A stretch of DNA of 64,000 bases from Pukyongia sp. (GTDB lineage: Bacteria; Bacteroidota; Bacteroidia; Flavobacteriales; Flavobacteriaceae), in assembly GCA_030148705.1 (NCBI GenBank), contig JASBSY010000014.1, positions 124,001-188,000 on the forward strand, in the 5' to 3' direction. A program made the position numbers and the translations under genes. This document shows, in pieces, positions 34,301 through 42,678 of this stretch (position 1 is the stretch's first letter; each line of letters opens with the position of its first letter). The notes below the pieces were generated by a model, which saw nothing but the letters and a program-made list of their open reading frames with translations, was not told where the DNA came from and searched no databases.

Positions 34301-34603
34301 AATGATACGATTCACTCAGTTTCTTTACAGTGGAATAAAACTATTTACAATGGAATCTACCATATATATTCAATGAATTCACAGGGAAATTGGTATAAGA
34401 TACATCAGTTAAAGTCAAATGATGAAATAGTTCAGGTTTCATTGTTAGATACTGACCTCAATGATGATTCATTGATATTAATTATTGATGGAGTTAAAAA
34501 ATATTATCATTTTAAAGTAGTTGCAGAAAATACAGCCGGAATGCTTAGTACTGAAGAAAATATTTTAACCATATTTAATGAAGATGATTGGATAGAAATT
34601 TAA
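28394..34603 (+). CDS. Giant multidomain protein with propeller-like N-terminus and invasin/Big_1-like Ig domain
   Basis: 2069 aa; repeats LSGNIIWSKE/DYNGNIQWFKR; SSIPADGTSTTAIIVRLLDGLGNPI; 10 bp after the previous gene. Confidence 0.8.
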   Translation: MALFVNKYNNSGVVERIKEVIKRSNAIYVVGSKNRSGYIAKFSLSGNIIWSKEIIISEPGLEQGITSATDTGQGIAICYKTSTFTTNINSAGVALLDYNGNIQWFKRVFYSENNPITQTYETRELIHSYINHYNNNIDLILIERVDIPGNTYFNKVLAYKLSMSGNLIVKKYHKATEFDFIGRIKFVNGYYYIQGEYSGSSKDGFLGEMDTGFARITKYKLSNTNTSISTTIHRITEVHNGKFLLLGTYNNPTTLFIARVNATNYTIELVKYFSSNINRIFSIRYYNGSVFLDHQTDGLFKFNSNLVFQWNKRLTEPVYGISKIENDEIITKLWDNGIGVTEIDYESCITETNLTSLTLNVDNNYSLTNDGIKSLETQSEILVNTNNTISNLTLSKEIICPSTGTQTVDLATSTIEAENSSIPADGTSTTAIIVRLLDGLGNPIITGNPYTINITTTAGTVLNSTGQTNNNGVYEGADLQSSTVEEVALLEFSVTGVGDGEDTDTVEFIQVGVTIPIDEDTELQSPHIYLQAAGSDGTDSTKGRHLRWAFRKALGEKHLPKGNNASTQVNFNKPNDFVSIYRAPYTKFVFVLDLSQETPVAVDHSNYLWIYRLGGKEFYAYFKNTSKYDEVLNTYDPLVNPFGFITNYGNEVIEIENKKELFFAVKFEISIGFIGAEPEPRVQFETLSVNENVHITNKVVSNRKEFQDSGLNNTWMVCENGRSVRFKTFDCTMKILRFEMYSDFISGINSTVGWQEMGDYALSLNNTTAYDQLEPSPGDVHGIWQRFNDDAFVNIDNYQDKWDGTPQLGDKTIKQVVNTYIQLSDNANNPTALEEIPLGNDPNDPNDIMEISNLDLLNFAANDYHVARLLGLGILDIDDPVDIEIETKEGTDTITTDLDPNYIYIAEYFTTADLEDGQGARDVHHLFMSLPTSNDDFRLPIPVDLNELIPGIFIGGSSGDPSPITDEDGYTHNGLSRYVSLYATQLPEDPYNDPFYSSTDEINLSLITNPVFGGLEHKIDNGEWDKPELSNDPEYQNEVSSGEPHNETRFILLPEALKPYYIHRQTNNGLHSYMAYGINWFSRSAVSDTIISIDTLFSPQNPLKPPTATNALLIRQEAPLLLTSEEEQDRLAAISGNDKTLIRLTYNYHTYHELKDYKIPIDSGLTNQDIINDETSIYPDDDEILAEEIEIFFRNEIPSNIIGKALSVEDHNTHEILSVIETGEYIIASTGESIIPVVSPGNEENFIGGVFVLENEKFIIHEVSQGTTGPIITVYKKQISDSIAGGGNPTNSGGYPIELPITGGNFPAIGNGVELISPEITGDGYFMALENMQTPSNWGTPNPLSFKVAIGDNTWSIIREVIEIDDGNGSTERHLEKSRGIWGDAEITPINEPSGSFQGMYKIEFSDVVLQQHSSFAANNISAEWFRGIARVYTNDAFATNPPNKTRKILSVLKMENVGSSNKLIIYVQDTNYDSNDPNYDSIQTGTNISVNYYPGYKVYLYEDNSFGINEENILPEEGEGMSYSIFGFRSSDTDENYLSKISTPALMFAQEIIEPLPPELPEGPLYATRPDFFGRSTYTLTTKYQHKPHGVLFYRSNDEALLNSLYEKSTILQIREELSELGGNNEEYVTNRWQNFLDFTELESEGDYNVYPPPAVSPDGYKFPNPDKQAFFDWANNILTNLGQPLITDNPGTLAVGDPKIISFVKGIIYNAFVPLTELPVIYQYINGENYKPQDKKQVVRDRNGSVLPPGDPNFEMAPMMKVIGESPQQDETLFTDFKLDGTSNNLYFYGVKELGTQLKLSEFSPFLGPIKLVNTNAPETPEIKRIIPVLANEVLGSDPKIQIEINAFPDVQNIKKITIYRAKSIIEAKSIHSMKMVKVIDLEQENLLEEAIWTVSDDFSDLSEIPFGDPLYYRITVSREVEYADKDGNIITDYAPSQASKIVASMIVEVSLPLSPTLKFLSTPPDGNDTIHSVSLQWNKTIYNGIYHIYSMNSQGNWYKIHQLKSNDEIVQVSLLDTDLNDDSLILIIDGVKKYYHFKVVAENTAGMLSTEENILTIFNEDDWIEI

Positions 34604-34670
34604 TTTTTTTAAAATGCATTCCCACCTAATATTATATAGATTAATTATCGCAAAGTAATTTTATTATAAG

Positions 34671-36125
34671 TTGAAAGCAGAAAAAATTAGAACTACATAT
34701 AATTGTCACACGCATATATTCACAATTGACCATGTTCCAAATGAATTTGCTAGAACTTTTGTACCTCGTTTATTTTCTAAGGTATTAACCATTAAACTGA
34801 TAAAATGGTATTATAATAATTTTACAAGTAGAGGAAGCAAAAGATATAAAAAATTAAAACATAGAATCAATGAAATTAAGTACACTATCATTGATGCACT
34901 AAAATGGACAATTGTACTTTATTGGGTTTATAAAATATTTTTCTTCTTAATTAGGTGGGTATTCAAAATTCTTATCAATTTCCTGAAAATAGAATTTTTA
35001 TTTAGTAAGGAGCTTAAGAAAATATTGGTGCGATATATGACTATGGGAAGATACTCAATGAAGTATAAGCACCAATACCAAATCTATAATCTCCTAGAAA
35101 AGACTTATGCTAAGGGTACAAAGTTTGTTGTTCTTTCTATGGATATGGACTATATGAAAGCCGGAATCCCTAAAAAGAATTATAATGAACAACTTGAAGA
35201 TCTAAAGAAAGTTGCGCAAAACAATCCTGATTTACTTCCATTTATTTTTCTTGATCCTAGAAGAGTTGAAGAAACTAAAAATAATAAAGGAAATAAAAAC
35301 TATGAAAGTTTTATTAAGCATGAACTTAAAGAAAAGAACTTTACTGGAATAAAAATATATCCTGCATTAGGATACTATCCTTTTGATAAAAATTTAGTTG
35401 AAACATTTCTTTTTGCACAAGATCATGAAATTCCTATTATGACACATTGTATTGAAGGAACTGTTTTCTATCGTGGTAAGAAAAAGGAAGAATGGAAATA
35501 CCATCCAATTTTAAAATATAATAAAAAAGGAACTAATGACCCGCAACCAATTCCATTACCACAAAGCGGAAATTATCAATGGACAACAAACTTTACCCAT
35601 CCATTAAACTATCATTGCCTTTTAGATCCAATCCTACTTTCAAGTTACCTAGGTTATGATTGTGATCTAAGTAAATTAAAAATATGCCTTGCACATTTTG
35701 GTGGAAGTAAAGAATGGTATAAATATGAGTCTGATGGTTGGAACAATTATAATAAGAATATTAGCCATTCTTCTTTAAACGATTATCATCGTGTAAAAAA
35801 TACTCTAAATCATGGCAGTAAAAGAACAATTTGGTGGAATGCGAGTTGGCTGTCTGTCATTTACGATCTTTTAATAAAATATGAAAATGTCTATACAGAT
35901 GTTAGTTTTATTCTTTTCAACGAAGAATTATTTCCAATGTTAAAATACATTCTGAATGACCCCAAAGTTTCACATAAAATACTTTACGGAACAGACTATT
36001 ACGTTGTAACCCAAAAATTAACTGAGAAATCATTACATCAAAACCTAAGGGCATTTATAGGTGAAAAGCTATTTTTTAAAATTGCCAATGAGAATCCAAA
36101 GCGCTATTTAAAAACATTAATTTAA
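34671..36125 (+). CDS. Amidohydrolase (metal-dependent hydrolase, TIM barrel) family protein
   Basis: 484 aa, TTG start; YNCHTHIF near N-terminus, GIKIYPALGYYP, MTHC, LAHFGG, KILYGTDYY. Confidence 0.8.
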   Translation: MKAEKIRTTYNCHTHIFTIDHVPNEFARTFVPRLFSKVLTIKLIKWYYNNFTSRGSKRYKKLKHRINEIKYTIIDALKWTIVLYWVYKIFFFLIRWVFKILINFLKIEFLFSKELKKILVRYMTMGRYSMKYKHQYQIYNLLEKTYAKGTKFVVLSMDMDYMKAGIPKKNYNEQLEDLKKVAQNNPDLLPFIFLDPRRVEETKNNKGNKNYESFIKHELKEKNFTGIKIYPALGYYPFDKNLVETFLFAQDHEIPIMTHCIEGTVFYRGKKKEEWKYHPILKYNKKGTNDPQPIPLPQSGNYQWTTNFTHPLNYHCLLDPILLSSYLGYDCDLSKLKICLAHFGGSKEWYKYESDGWNNYNKNISHSSLNDYHRVKNTLNHGSKRTIWWNASWLSVIYDLLIKYENVYTDVSFILFNEELFPMLKYILNDPKVSHKILYGTDYYVVTQKLTEKSLHQNLRAFIGEKLFFKIANENPKRYLKTLI

Positions 36126-36281
36126 GATATTAGGCAAATCTCTCTTGAGTATATATAATTCATTGATTTAGATAGATTAAAAGAGGTTTATAAAATTCTT
36201 TCAAGGATAATCATCTATAAATTAAATATATCTCATTCTTTATTTATTTTGACTTAGAACCCTTGATTTATCTTTGACAGA

Positions 36282-36395
36282 TCCATTTAAAGAGATAATA
36301 TCATCCTTTGATGACTTTGGATCTTACCGCTTTTTCCCAAATAATCGCTGGTTTTTAAAAAAGCGTACGGCATTTGATATTAAATTCTGTATAAC
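36282..36395 (-). pseudogene. Decayed duplicate of the 3' end of the gene at 39207-39707
   Basis: Near-identical to 39243-39353 (e.g. AAGCGTACGRCATTTGATATTAAAYTCTGT) with indels breaking the frame. Confidence 0.8.
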
Positions 36396-36450
36396 TTATC
36401 GAAAAGGAATTGAATTTTATCGAAGCGGAAATTCACTTTGATAGTATCTT

Positions 36451-37545
36451 CTAATTAGATAGTGTATTAATCCCCCAATTTATTCCAAAGAGAGTGACCA
36501 AGTCCTCTTCAGAGTTAAAATCTTTTCCAAACCCTCCATTGATACTAAGATTCTTATTGATTAAATAAGTGATGGTTCCAACTGATCTATCATTATCAAT
36601 TGAGCCATTTCTTTCAATGAATTCATAACCAAATTTAAATCCTCCAAGTTCAAATTCTATCTTTCCCCCAAAATCTCTATAAAAAAGTGCACTTTCATTT
36701 TGATTAAACTCATCTTCAATATAACGCCCAATTATAAAAACATTAAAGTAGTTATTTGTTTTGCTAGTTTCTGAATCTTTATTTAAAATCAAGCTAAATT
36801 CCGATGTCAACCATGTTCCAAACCTATTTAATGTATTAGAGTCAATTTTATTTTCTTTGAATAATGAACTATAACCTGCAGAAAAATCTATTTGAAAAAT
36901 AGGTTTTATTGGTTTTCTATAAATTTCCAAACTTTTTAAATGCTTTACTCCCTCTTCTGATTTAAAGTATGTGTTGATTATCTCTGTCTGTTTATCTTCA
37001 TCTTCCTGAGCCGCGAGCAATTCTAATAGTATCTTATTTGGATATTCAATATTTTGCAATATTTCTGAGACTTTATTATAGTAACTAATAACATCACTTT
37101 TATTATAAAATCGTAATAATTTGGTCCTTAAACCTACAGAAAAAACTTTCCTATTATCATCAACTAAATTCTCAAACTCTTTATTAGCATAAGCAACTGA
37201 GATAGTAGTGGTATTAATTCCCGAAAAGGGATTTTGGGAATATTTATCTTCTTTCTTTTGGATTCCTACATATCTGAAAAAACTACGGTCTTTACTATTT
37301 GCATTTATGAAATAGTAAGGAGCTACTTCTAAAGACAGACTTCCATCAAAATTATTCAATGCATGAATAGTTAAAGATTTCAAATTTTCCGGAATGTATA
37401 CGTCCGTAGGAGATTCACTTATAAGAACAAATGCTGGTGAAGTGGTATTAGACAAATTAAATTCACTCAAATCAATTTGTTTATTCTCTTGTGAAAAAAT
37501 TGCGCCACTAATAATTACGAAATAACAAAAAAGCTTACTCTTCAT
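36451..37545 (-). CDS. Hypothetical outer-membrane-like protein
   Basis: 364 aa; signal peptide; alternating beta pattern. Confidence 0.65.
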   Translation of the reverse strand: MKSKLFCYFVIISGAIFSQENKQIDLSEFNLSNTTSPAFVLISESPTDVYIPENLKSLTIHALNNFDGSLSLEVAPYYFINANSKDRSFFRYVGIQKKEDKYSQNPFSGINTTTISVAYANKEFENLVDDNRKVFSVGLRTKLLRFYNKSDVISYYNKVSEILQNIEYPNKILLELLAAQEDEDKQTEIINTYFKSEEGVKHLKSLEIYRKPIKPIFQIDFSAGYSSLFKENKIDSNTLNRFGTWLTSEFSLILNKDSETSKTNNYFNVFIIGRYIEDEFNQNESALFYRDFGGKIEFELGGFKFGYEFIERNGSIDNDRSVGTITYLINKNLSINGGFGKDFNSEEDLVTLFGINWGINTLSN

Positions 37546-37548
37546 GAT

Positions 37549-37899
37549 CTACTTTTTAACTAATTTTACAATGAAAAATCCCATAAAAAGGTCGTTGCTT
37601 ACTTTTACTTTATCACCAATAAATGATTTTTGTTCCCCACTGAATGATAGAGTATATTTAATTATCGTGTTATTAAATATTGGCTTGAAATCCCCCATTG
37701 ATACAAAAAAATTGGAGACAGCTGAAAGTATACTATTATCAAGGTCTTCAATAGTTCCCAAATCAACATTAAATTGATATAATTCACTTCTTTTTATTAC
37801 ATTATCATCGACACTTACATAAGACCCTACAATAGCTTCTGAACTGATTTCAACAATCAATTTCACATTAGTGCCTGCTTTAATTTTAATTGTTTCCAT
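37549..37899 (-). CDS. Hypothetical small beta-rich protein
   Basis: 116 aa; between genes of the same strand with short gaps. Confidence 0.6.
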   Translation of the reverse strand: METIKIKAGTNVKLIVEISSEAIVGSYVSVDDNVIKRSELYQFNVDLGTIEDLDNSILSAVSNFFVSMGDFKPIFNNTIIKYTLSFSGEQKSFIGDKVKVSNDLFMGFFIVKLVKK

Positions 37900-37909
37900 G
37901 CTTGGTATT

Positions 37910-38602
37910 TTATATTTTTTTTGAGTTAATATATCTTAAGATCAGAGTATCAGTTAACCAACCTTGAAGCACACCGGAATCATTTTCAACAAATACATCT
38001 TTACAATTCGGTTTTGAGTTCATAACCTTTCTTACATTTTCAAGAATGTCATTGTCTTTAACCAATACGATTAAATCAACTATACCTTTATGTTTTGTTA
38101 TAAAATCACTTAATTTTTCTGATGAATTAATTCTTTGAACTTCATTTTCACTGTTTTTATAGGGTTTAGTCAACAATGAGGAGTGAATAATATATTTTAC
38201 TTTTCCATCATCCCCAATGACTGGGAGTCTGGATTTGTCAATTTCAAGTAAAAAGTCAAGTAATTCATGGACAGACTTGTCTTTTATCTCTGACCATTTC
38301 TTAAAGACCATTGTCTTTTTAGAAATCATAACTTGGCTTACAGCTACATCATCAAGAAGATCAGGAGATAATTTATCAATTATTTTTTCGTATCGCTTGC
38401 TAGCGGCTTCATAATTCTCTTTACCAAAATAGAATGCCAATACTACTCCTACCCATGTACCTACAAGGGGTAAAAGAGAAGAATAAACAAACTTTGAATT
38501 ATCAATATTATTTGTTGACACAATAGAATATCCAACAAATGCTAGTGCTAGAATTGATATTACAATAACTATCATACCTAGCCATTCCCTAAAATTTTTC
38601 AT
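37910..38602 (-). CDS. Membrane protein with CBS domain pair
   Basis: Two N-terminal TMs; SVHELLDFLLEIDKSRLPVIGDDGKVKYIIHSS and DVFVENDSGVLQGWLTDTLI. Confidence 0.75.
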   Translation of the reverse strand: MKNFREWLGMIVIVISILALAFVGYSIVSTNNIDNSKFVYSSLLPLVGTWVGVVLAFYFGKENYEAASKRYEKIIDKLSPDLLDDVAVSQVMISKKTMVFKKWSEIKDKSVHELLDFLLEIDKSRLPVIGDDGKVKYIIHSSLLTKPYKNSENEVQRINSSEKLSDFITKHKGIVDLIVLVKDNDILENVRKVMNSKPNCKDVFVENDSGVLQGWLTDTLILRYINSKKI

Positions 38603-38747
38603 AATTATGCTTTTAAAATTAGAATAAACCCCCATTGCTATTTATCATAGCTTTTGGGATAATTAGAAAAACTTAATTGATTTGATATGATTTTAAAATC
38701 TCATATCAAAAGGGGAGAAAATAAAATGATATTTAAAGATAGTAAAA

Positions 38748-38770
38748 AACACCTTCATTTTGAAGGTGTT
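38748..38770. terminator. Hairpin terminator
   Basis: AACACCTTCA-TTT-TGAAGGTGTT. Confidence 0.75.
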
Positions 38771-38778
38771 ATGTAAAA

Positions 38779-39210
38779 TTAGTTGAGCCATATTTCTCTA
38801 GCCTTTTCAAAACCACACCATTTGTGGTTTTTATCATGACCTCTCGAAGCAAGTTCAAAACGGATAAATCGCTCAAGATTTACTTGATATTCCAAAATAA
38901 ATCGTAGTACCTCCCCATTGATATTGGAGAGCACTCCACAGAGCTCTTCCCAATGAGGAAGTTGCTCACAGTCTTGACGAATTTTTTCAATCTCTTTATA
39001 AGAAATATCAACATATTCGTTGGGGAGTTTTTCAAATTGCCATTTATCAAAAGTGTGATTACTTACAGGAACCACTAGATACTCTCCATGGGCATTGATT
39101 GCAGCTCTATAATTGAGTCCTTTGACTCTTTTTAAGAAAGTAAGCCAAAGGGCATGATCTTGAGCTTTCTGAAGGGATTTATGATGAATTATTTCTATAT
39201 TTTTCATCAC
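38779..39210 (-). CDS. Hypothetical mobile-element protein
   Basis: 143 aa; overlaps the upstream gene by 4 bp. Confidence 0.65.
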   Translation of the reverse strand: MMKNIEIIHHKSLQKAQDHALWLTFLKRVKGLNYRAAINAHGEYLVVPVSNHTFDKWQFEKLPNEYVDISYKEIEKIRQDCEQLPHWEELCGVLSNINGEVLRFILEYQVNLERFIRFELASRGHDKNHKWCGFEKAREIWLN

Positions 39211-39707
39211 TCTTTAGGTTTTTCTTCAGTTTTAACTACCCTACCATTTAAAGAGATCAGATCATCTCTTGATGATTTTGGATCCTTCCCTTTTTTTCTA
39301 AGTAATCGCTGGGTGTTAAAAAGCGTACGACATTTGATATTAAACTCTGTGTAACTGACTCCGTCGGCTTGTTTTTTCAGAGATTTCTTATAGGTGTCAT
39401 AGAGCTCTCCATTGGTAAGCTGATTACCTTTTGATTTCATGACAATGTCAAGGGCAACAGAAGCAATAGGATTTATTCCTCGCTCTGACCTAGATAGATC
39501 TAATCCAAGTTCTTCAATCTTGTTTTGCTGACTTTGATCGGCATATTTCAGTAGTACAGAAACATCCTTTTGATAGTCTTTTAGCCTTTCGGTAATCTCG
39601 CGTTTTTCCTGCTTTTCTTTCTCAATTCTCTGAAGAGTTTCAGATAGCAATTCTTGATCTGTTTTGATGTTCTCAATGAGTACATCCACAATACTTGTTG
39701 TATTCAT
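39207..39707 (-). CDS. Hypothetical mobile-element protein (coiled coil)
   Basis: 166 aa; operon-like overlap with the next gene. Confidence 0.65.
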   Translation of the reverse strand: MNTTSIVDVLIENIKTDQELLSETLQRIEKEKQEKREITERLKDYQKDVSVLLKYADQSQQNKIEELGLDLSRSERGINPIASVALDIVMKSKGNQLTNGELYDTYKKSLKKQADGVSYTEFNIKCRTLFNTQRLLRKKGKDPKSSRDDLISLNGRVVKTEEKPKE

Positions 39708-39738
39708 AATATTAGATTTTAAAGTGAATATTTAATTT

Positions 39739-40578
39739 TTATATAAGTGGATAATTAGCAACTAACAATTCTTCCTTTCGTGCTAATCGTTTTTTACCTA
39801 ATGTGCCTTTGGCAGCTGATTTTGGTTTATTGTAGCTTTTACAACACCAACGATAATTGGAAATAAACTCTTGTAAAATTGGGTTTGAAAACCCGCTCAG
39901 TAAGAATTTACCTTTGATGGTACTTAGCTTTTTTAAAAGCTCTTTATACTGGCTTATCGAATACCCTTTATAGTGCCCCATATTAGTCTCTATATAAGGA
40001 GGGTCAATATAGTGGAAGGTTTCAGGAGTATCATATAGTTCAATAACCTTTACAGCGTTGCTATTTTCTATTTGAGTGCTTTCAAGCCGCTTAAAAATAG
40101 ACTCATCAAACCTCATTTTTTTATTAATAAAAGCTTTGACTCGTTTGCTATACTTGTCAAATCCCCAAGATCCAACTCTGCTTCCAAATCCCATATTGGT
40201 AGCTACATAAAATGCCCATGCCTGCTGAATTATACTAAATAGGTGAGGCATTCTATAGATAGTATATGCCACACTATACGTCGCTCTTGAAAATAGAGTT
40301 GCCTCAACTTTTGCCTTTAGTTTATCAAAATCAGTTTTACAAACCTTATAGAAATTCATTACCTGTAGGTTACTGTCATTGATAATCTCCGATTCAGAAG
40401 GTTCTTTGGTAAAGAACACTGCCCCACCACCAAAGAAAGTTTCGGTGTAGATTCTGTGCTTTGGAATATTTGGAAGAATATGACAAAGCATATTTTGTTT
40501 TCCTCCGTAATAGGAGATAGGTGTCTTTGGCATATACAAAAAATGGTTACAGGTGGTTAATATGATTGTGCTGGGCAA
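39739..40578 (-). CDS. D12-class (Dam-type) adenine-N6 DNA methyltransferase
   Basis: PISYYGGKQNML and catalytic FHYIDPPYIET; likely start at MPKTPISYYGGK. Confidence 0.9.
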   Translation of the reverse strand: MPSTIILTTCNHFLYMPKTPISYYGGKQNMLCHILPNIPKHRIYTETFFGGGAVFFTKEPSESEIINDSNLQVMNFYKVCKTDFDKLKAKVEATLFSRATYSVAYTIYRMPHLFSIIQQAWAFYVATNMGFGSRVGSWGFDKYSKRVKAFINKKMRFDESIFKRLESTQIENSNAVKVIELYDTPETFHYIDPPYIETNMGHYKGYSISQYKELLKKLSTIKGKFLLSGFSNPILQEFISNYRWCCKSYNKPKSAAKGTLGKKRLARKEELLVANYPLI

Positions 40579-41011
40579 AGCTGTAAAAGCTCTCTTGGGT
40601 AATTATGATGTGGTCAAGCAGTTGTATATCTATTAACTGAAGTACTTCTTCAGCACGCTTTGTTATACTAAGATCATTTTTTGAAGGGTTTAAATTTCCC
40701 GAAGGATGATTGTGTATTAATATGCAACTACATGCATTGGCAAGAAATGCTACTTGTGCAATCTCCTTAAAAGAGATTGTAGTAAGATCTGTTTTACCGG
40801 AAGAGATTTCTCTAAGGCCCAATACTCGATTGGATTTGGTCATAAGAACTATCCAAAAAAATTCTTTGTAATTAATCAGTCCCTGATCGATATGCTCTCT
40901 GATAAACTGGTCAGCATCTTCCCCACAGCTTATTTGGCTCATGCTACTGTACAAGGGTCTTTTAAATACAAGCTCAAGTAGATAGCTTTTAACTTCTTTA
41001 ATGGGTTTCAT
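40547..41011 (-). CDS. RadC-like JAB-domain protein
   Basis: CILIHNHPSGNLNPSKNDLSIT; start at MKPIKEVKS (41011). Confidence 0.88.
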   Translation of the reverse strand: MKPIKEVKSYLLELVFKRPLYSSMSQISCGEDADQFIREHIDQGLINYKEFFWIVLMTKSNRVLGLREISSGKTDLTTISFKEIAQVAFLANACSCILIHNHPSGNLNPSKNDLSITKRAEEVLQLIDIQLLDHIIITQESFYSFAQHNHINHL

Positions 41012-41098
41012 GGTGTATATAGTTTTGGTTTCAAGGGCAGTATGACAGAAATCAAATTTTCTGGTTAGACACCACATAACCATACACAGCCCTACACA

Positions 41099-41140
41099 TA
41101 CCGTACCAGCGCATCCTCTATAGGATGTGTTGGTACGGTA
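41099..41140. repeat. Long inverted repeat (19 bp arms, 4 nt loop)
   Basis: TACCGTACCAGCGCATCCT-CTAT-AGGATGTGTTGGTACGGTA; no T-tract on either strand. Confidence 0.85.
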
Positions 41141-42290
41141 TGGTGGTCGCCGAAAAGGGTCGACTGGGTTTTCCTGCAATCATCAGCTTTAGGTAGATAT
41201 CGAAATTTTCAAGGTTCGTGAAATCACTGGTCTGAAATATCGGGTAAAACTCATGCACAAGGTACTTGGCATCCTGCTGTCCCGTCCTGAAGGCAATGAG
41301 CGTTCCCACATTCCCCAGCACGGCATTCCTTATATCTGTATCCAGTTGATAGAGATACTGGTTCGCTAAGGTGATTGAGACACCGAACTTCCTGAGCTCG
41401 CTCAAGATACCCGATATGCTAGGTGAGGTGTAATTCTGGAACTCGTCCAAGAAGATGTGAAAAGGGGTGCGCTTCCCTTCCTCGATATCGATGCGAGTAA
41501 AGGAGGCGTTGGCAAACGAGGTGATGAGTATTGAGCCAATGAGATGGGAGGCATCCCGCCCGATCTTTCCCTTGGCAATGTTGATGAGTACGATCTTTGA
41601 GTTGTCCATACAGTGGCGGAGGGAGATGTCCTTTGGGTTCTCGATCAAGAACCTCCGAACACTCGGGTGCGCGAGGAAGGCACCCACCTTGTTAAGGATG
41701 GGCACGAGATCGTTCTTGGTGTACTTTGGGAACTCGTCTCTCCAGAACCTGAGTACCTCCTTGTTTTGGGTAACCAAGATACACCGCTCTCGAAATTCGC
41801 TGTCGTGGATTATTTTAGGAATATCACCAAGATCTGCCTTGGGTTGAGAGATGAGGGTCAGGATGATGTAGCGGAGGATATGCTCAAGCTTTACTCCCCA
41901 AGCCCCTTTCCAAAGCTTTTGGAAAGCATCAAGAAGCCCACCGACCACAAGGGACTTTTTCTCTTCTGACACCTTTCGTAAGGGGTTGTATAGGTAGCTG
42001 AGATGCGGGTCTGCCGTATCGAGGTGGATGACATCCTTGACCCTATTCTCTGGGAGACAGTCGAGGATGTTTTGCAAGAGGTCACCGTGGACGTCGAACA
42101 CAGCACAGCCCCGTCCGTGGATGATGTCCTGGAGGATGAGGGTAGTGAGCAGGTTGGTCTTCCCCGTTCCCGTCTTTCCGAGGATATAAAGGTGCATCAT
42201 CCTGTCCCGTTGGAAGATACCAAAGACCTTCCCGTCGTTGCGGAAGTTCGTCTTGGCGAAGTAGCTCACGTTGGGGTTCCAGTAGTGCAT
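41118..42290 (-). CDS. TraG/VirB4/HerA-like conjugative ATPase (type IV coupling-like)
   Basis: Walker A LGKTGTGKTNLL, VFDVHGD, Walker B FHIFLDEFQNY; distinctly GC-richer than its neighbours. Confidence 0.85.
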   Translation of the reverse strand: MHYWNPNVSYFAKTNFRNDGKVFGIFQRDRMMHLYILGKTGTGKTNLLTTLILQDIIHGRGCAVFDVHGDLLQNILDCLPENRVKDVIHLDTADPHLSYLYNPLRKVSEEKKSLVVGGLLDAFQKLWKGAWGVKLEHILRYIILTLISQPKADLGDIPKIIHDSEFRERCILVTQNKEVLRFWRDEFPKYTKNDLVPILNKVGAFLAHPSVRRFLIENPKDISLRHCMDNSKIVLINIAKGKIGRDASHLIGSILITSFANASFTRIDIEEGKRTPFHIFLDEFQNYTSPSISGILSELRKFGVSITLANQYLYQLDTDIRNAVLGNVGTLIAFRTGQQDAKYLVHEFYPIFQTSDFTNLENFDIYLKLMIAGKPSRPFSATTIPYQHIL

Positions 42291-42425
42291 TGCCTGATTG
42301 TGGCTCTTCTCGTAAATGGAAGCTAGGCATCACAGACACTGACACAACACTCAAGAATTTTATTGTGCTTATATCGTTTCATTGCAATGACTCTAGCATC
42401 TCTAACATTACCTTCAAAGGAATAG

Positions 42426-42671
42426 ATGTCTACATATTTTATACAACAGAATCCAGAAAAGCAGGCAAAAGGAAAGTATAGTAAAATAAGGATAAAGAGA
42501 TTAGGTGTGAAATTTGCTAATTTTCAAGTGCTTCGGGAAACAATTGAATTTATGCCTTCGATGCTTTCGGAATTAGGGTTTTTGAGTAATAGGGATGAAG
42601 TTAGTTATTATAATACAAAAAAAATTGAGGCCATTGCTTTGTTATTCTTAAGGGAATCATTAAAACCTTAA
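42426..42671 (+). CDS. Hypothetical small protein
   Basis: 81 aa ORF convergent with the CBASS operon. Confidence 0.45.
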   Translation: MSTYFIQQNPEKQAKGKYSKIRIKRLGVKFANFQVLRETIEFMPSMLSELGFLSNRDEVSYYNTKKIEAIALLFLRESLKP

Positions 42672-42678
42672 AATAAAT

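Noticed and set aside
39739-41011. Dam-type methylase plus RadC considered as a restriction-modification or defence pair
   Set aside because: No restriction endonuclease alongside; both are common mobile-element housekeeping genes
41467-42354. Multiple long ORFs overlapping the TraG/VirB4-like gene
   Set aside because: GC-rich DNA gives long spurious frames; the minus-strand Walker-motif ORF is the real gene
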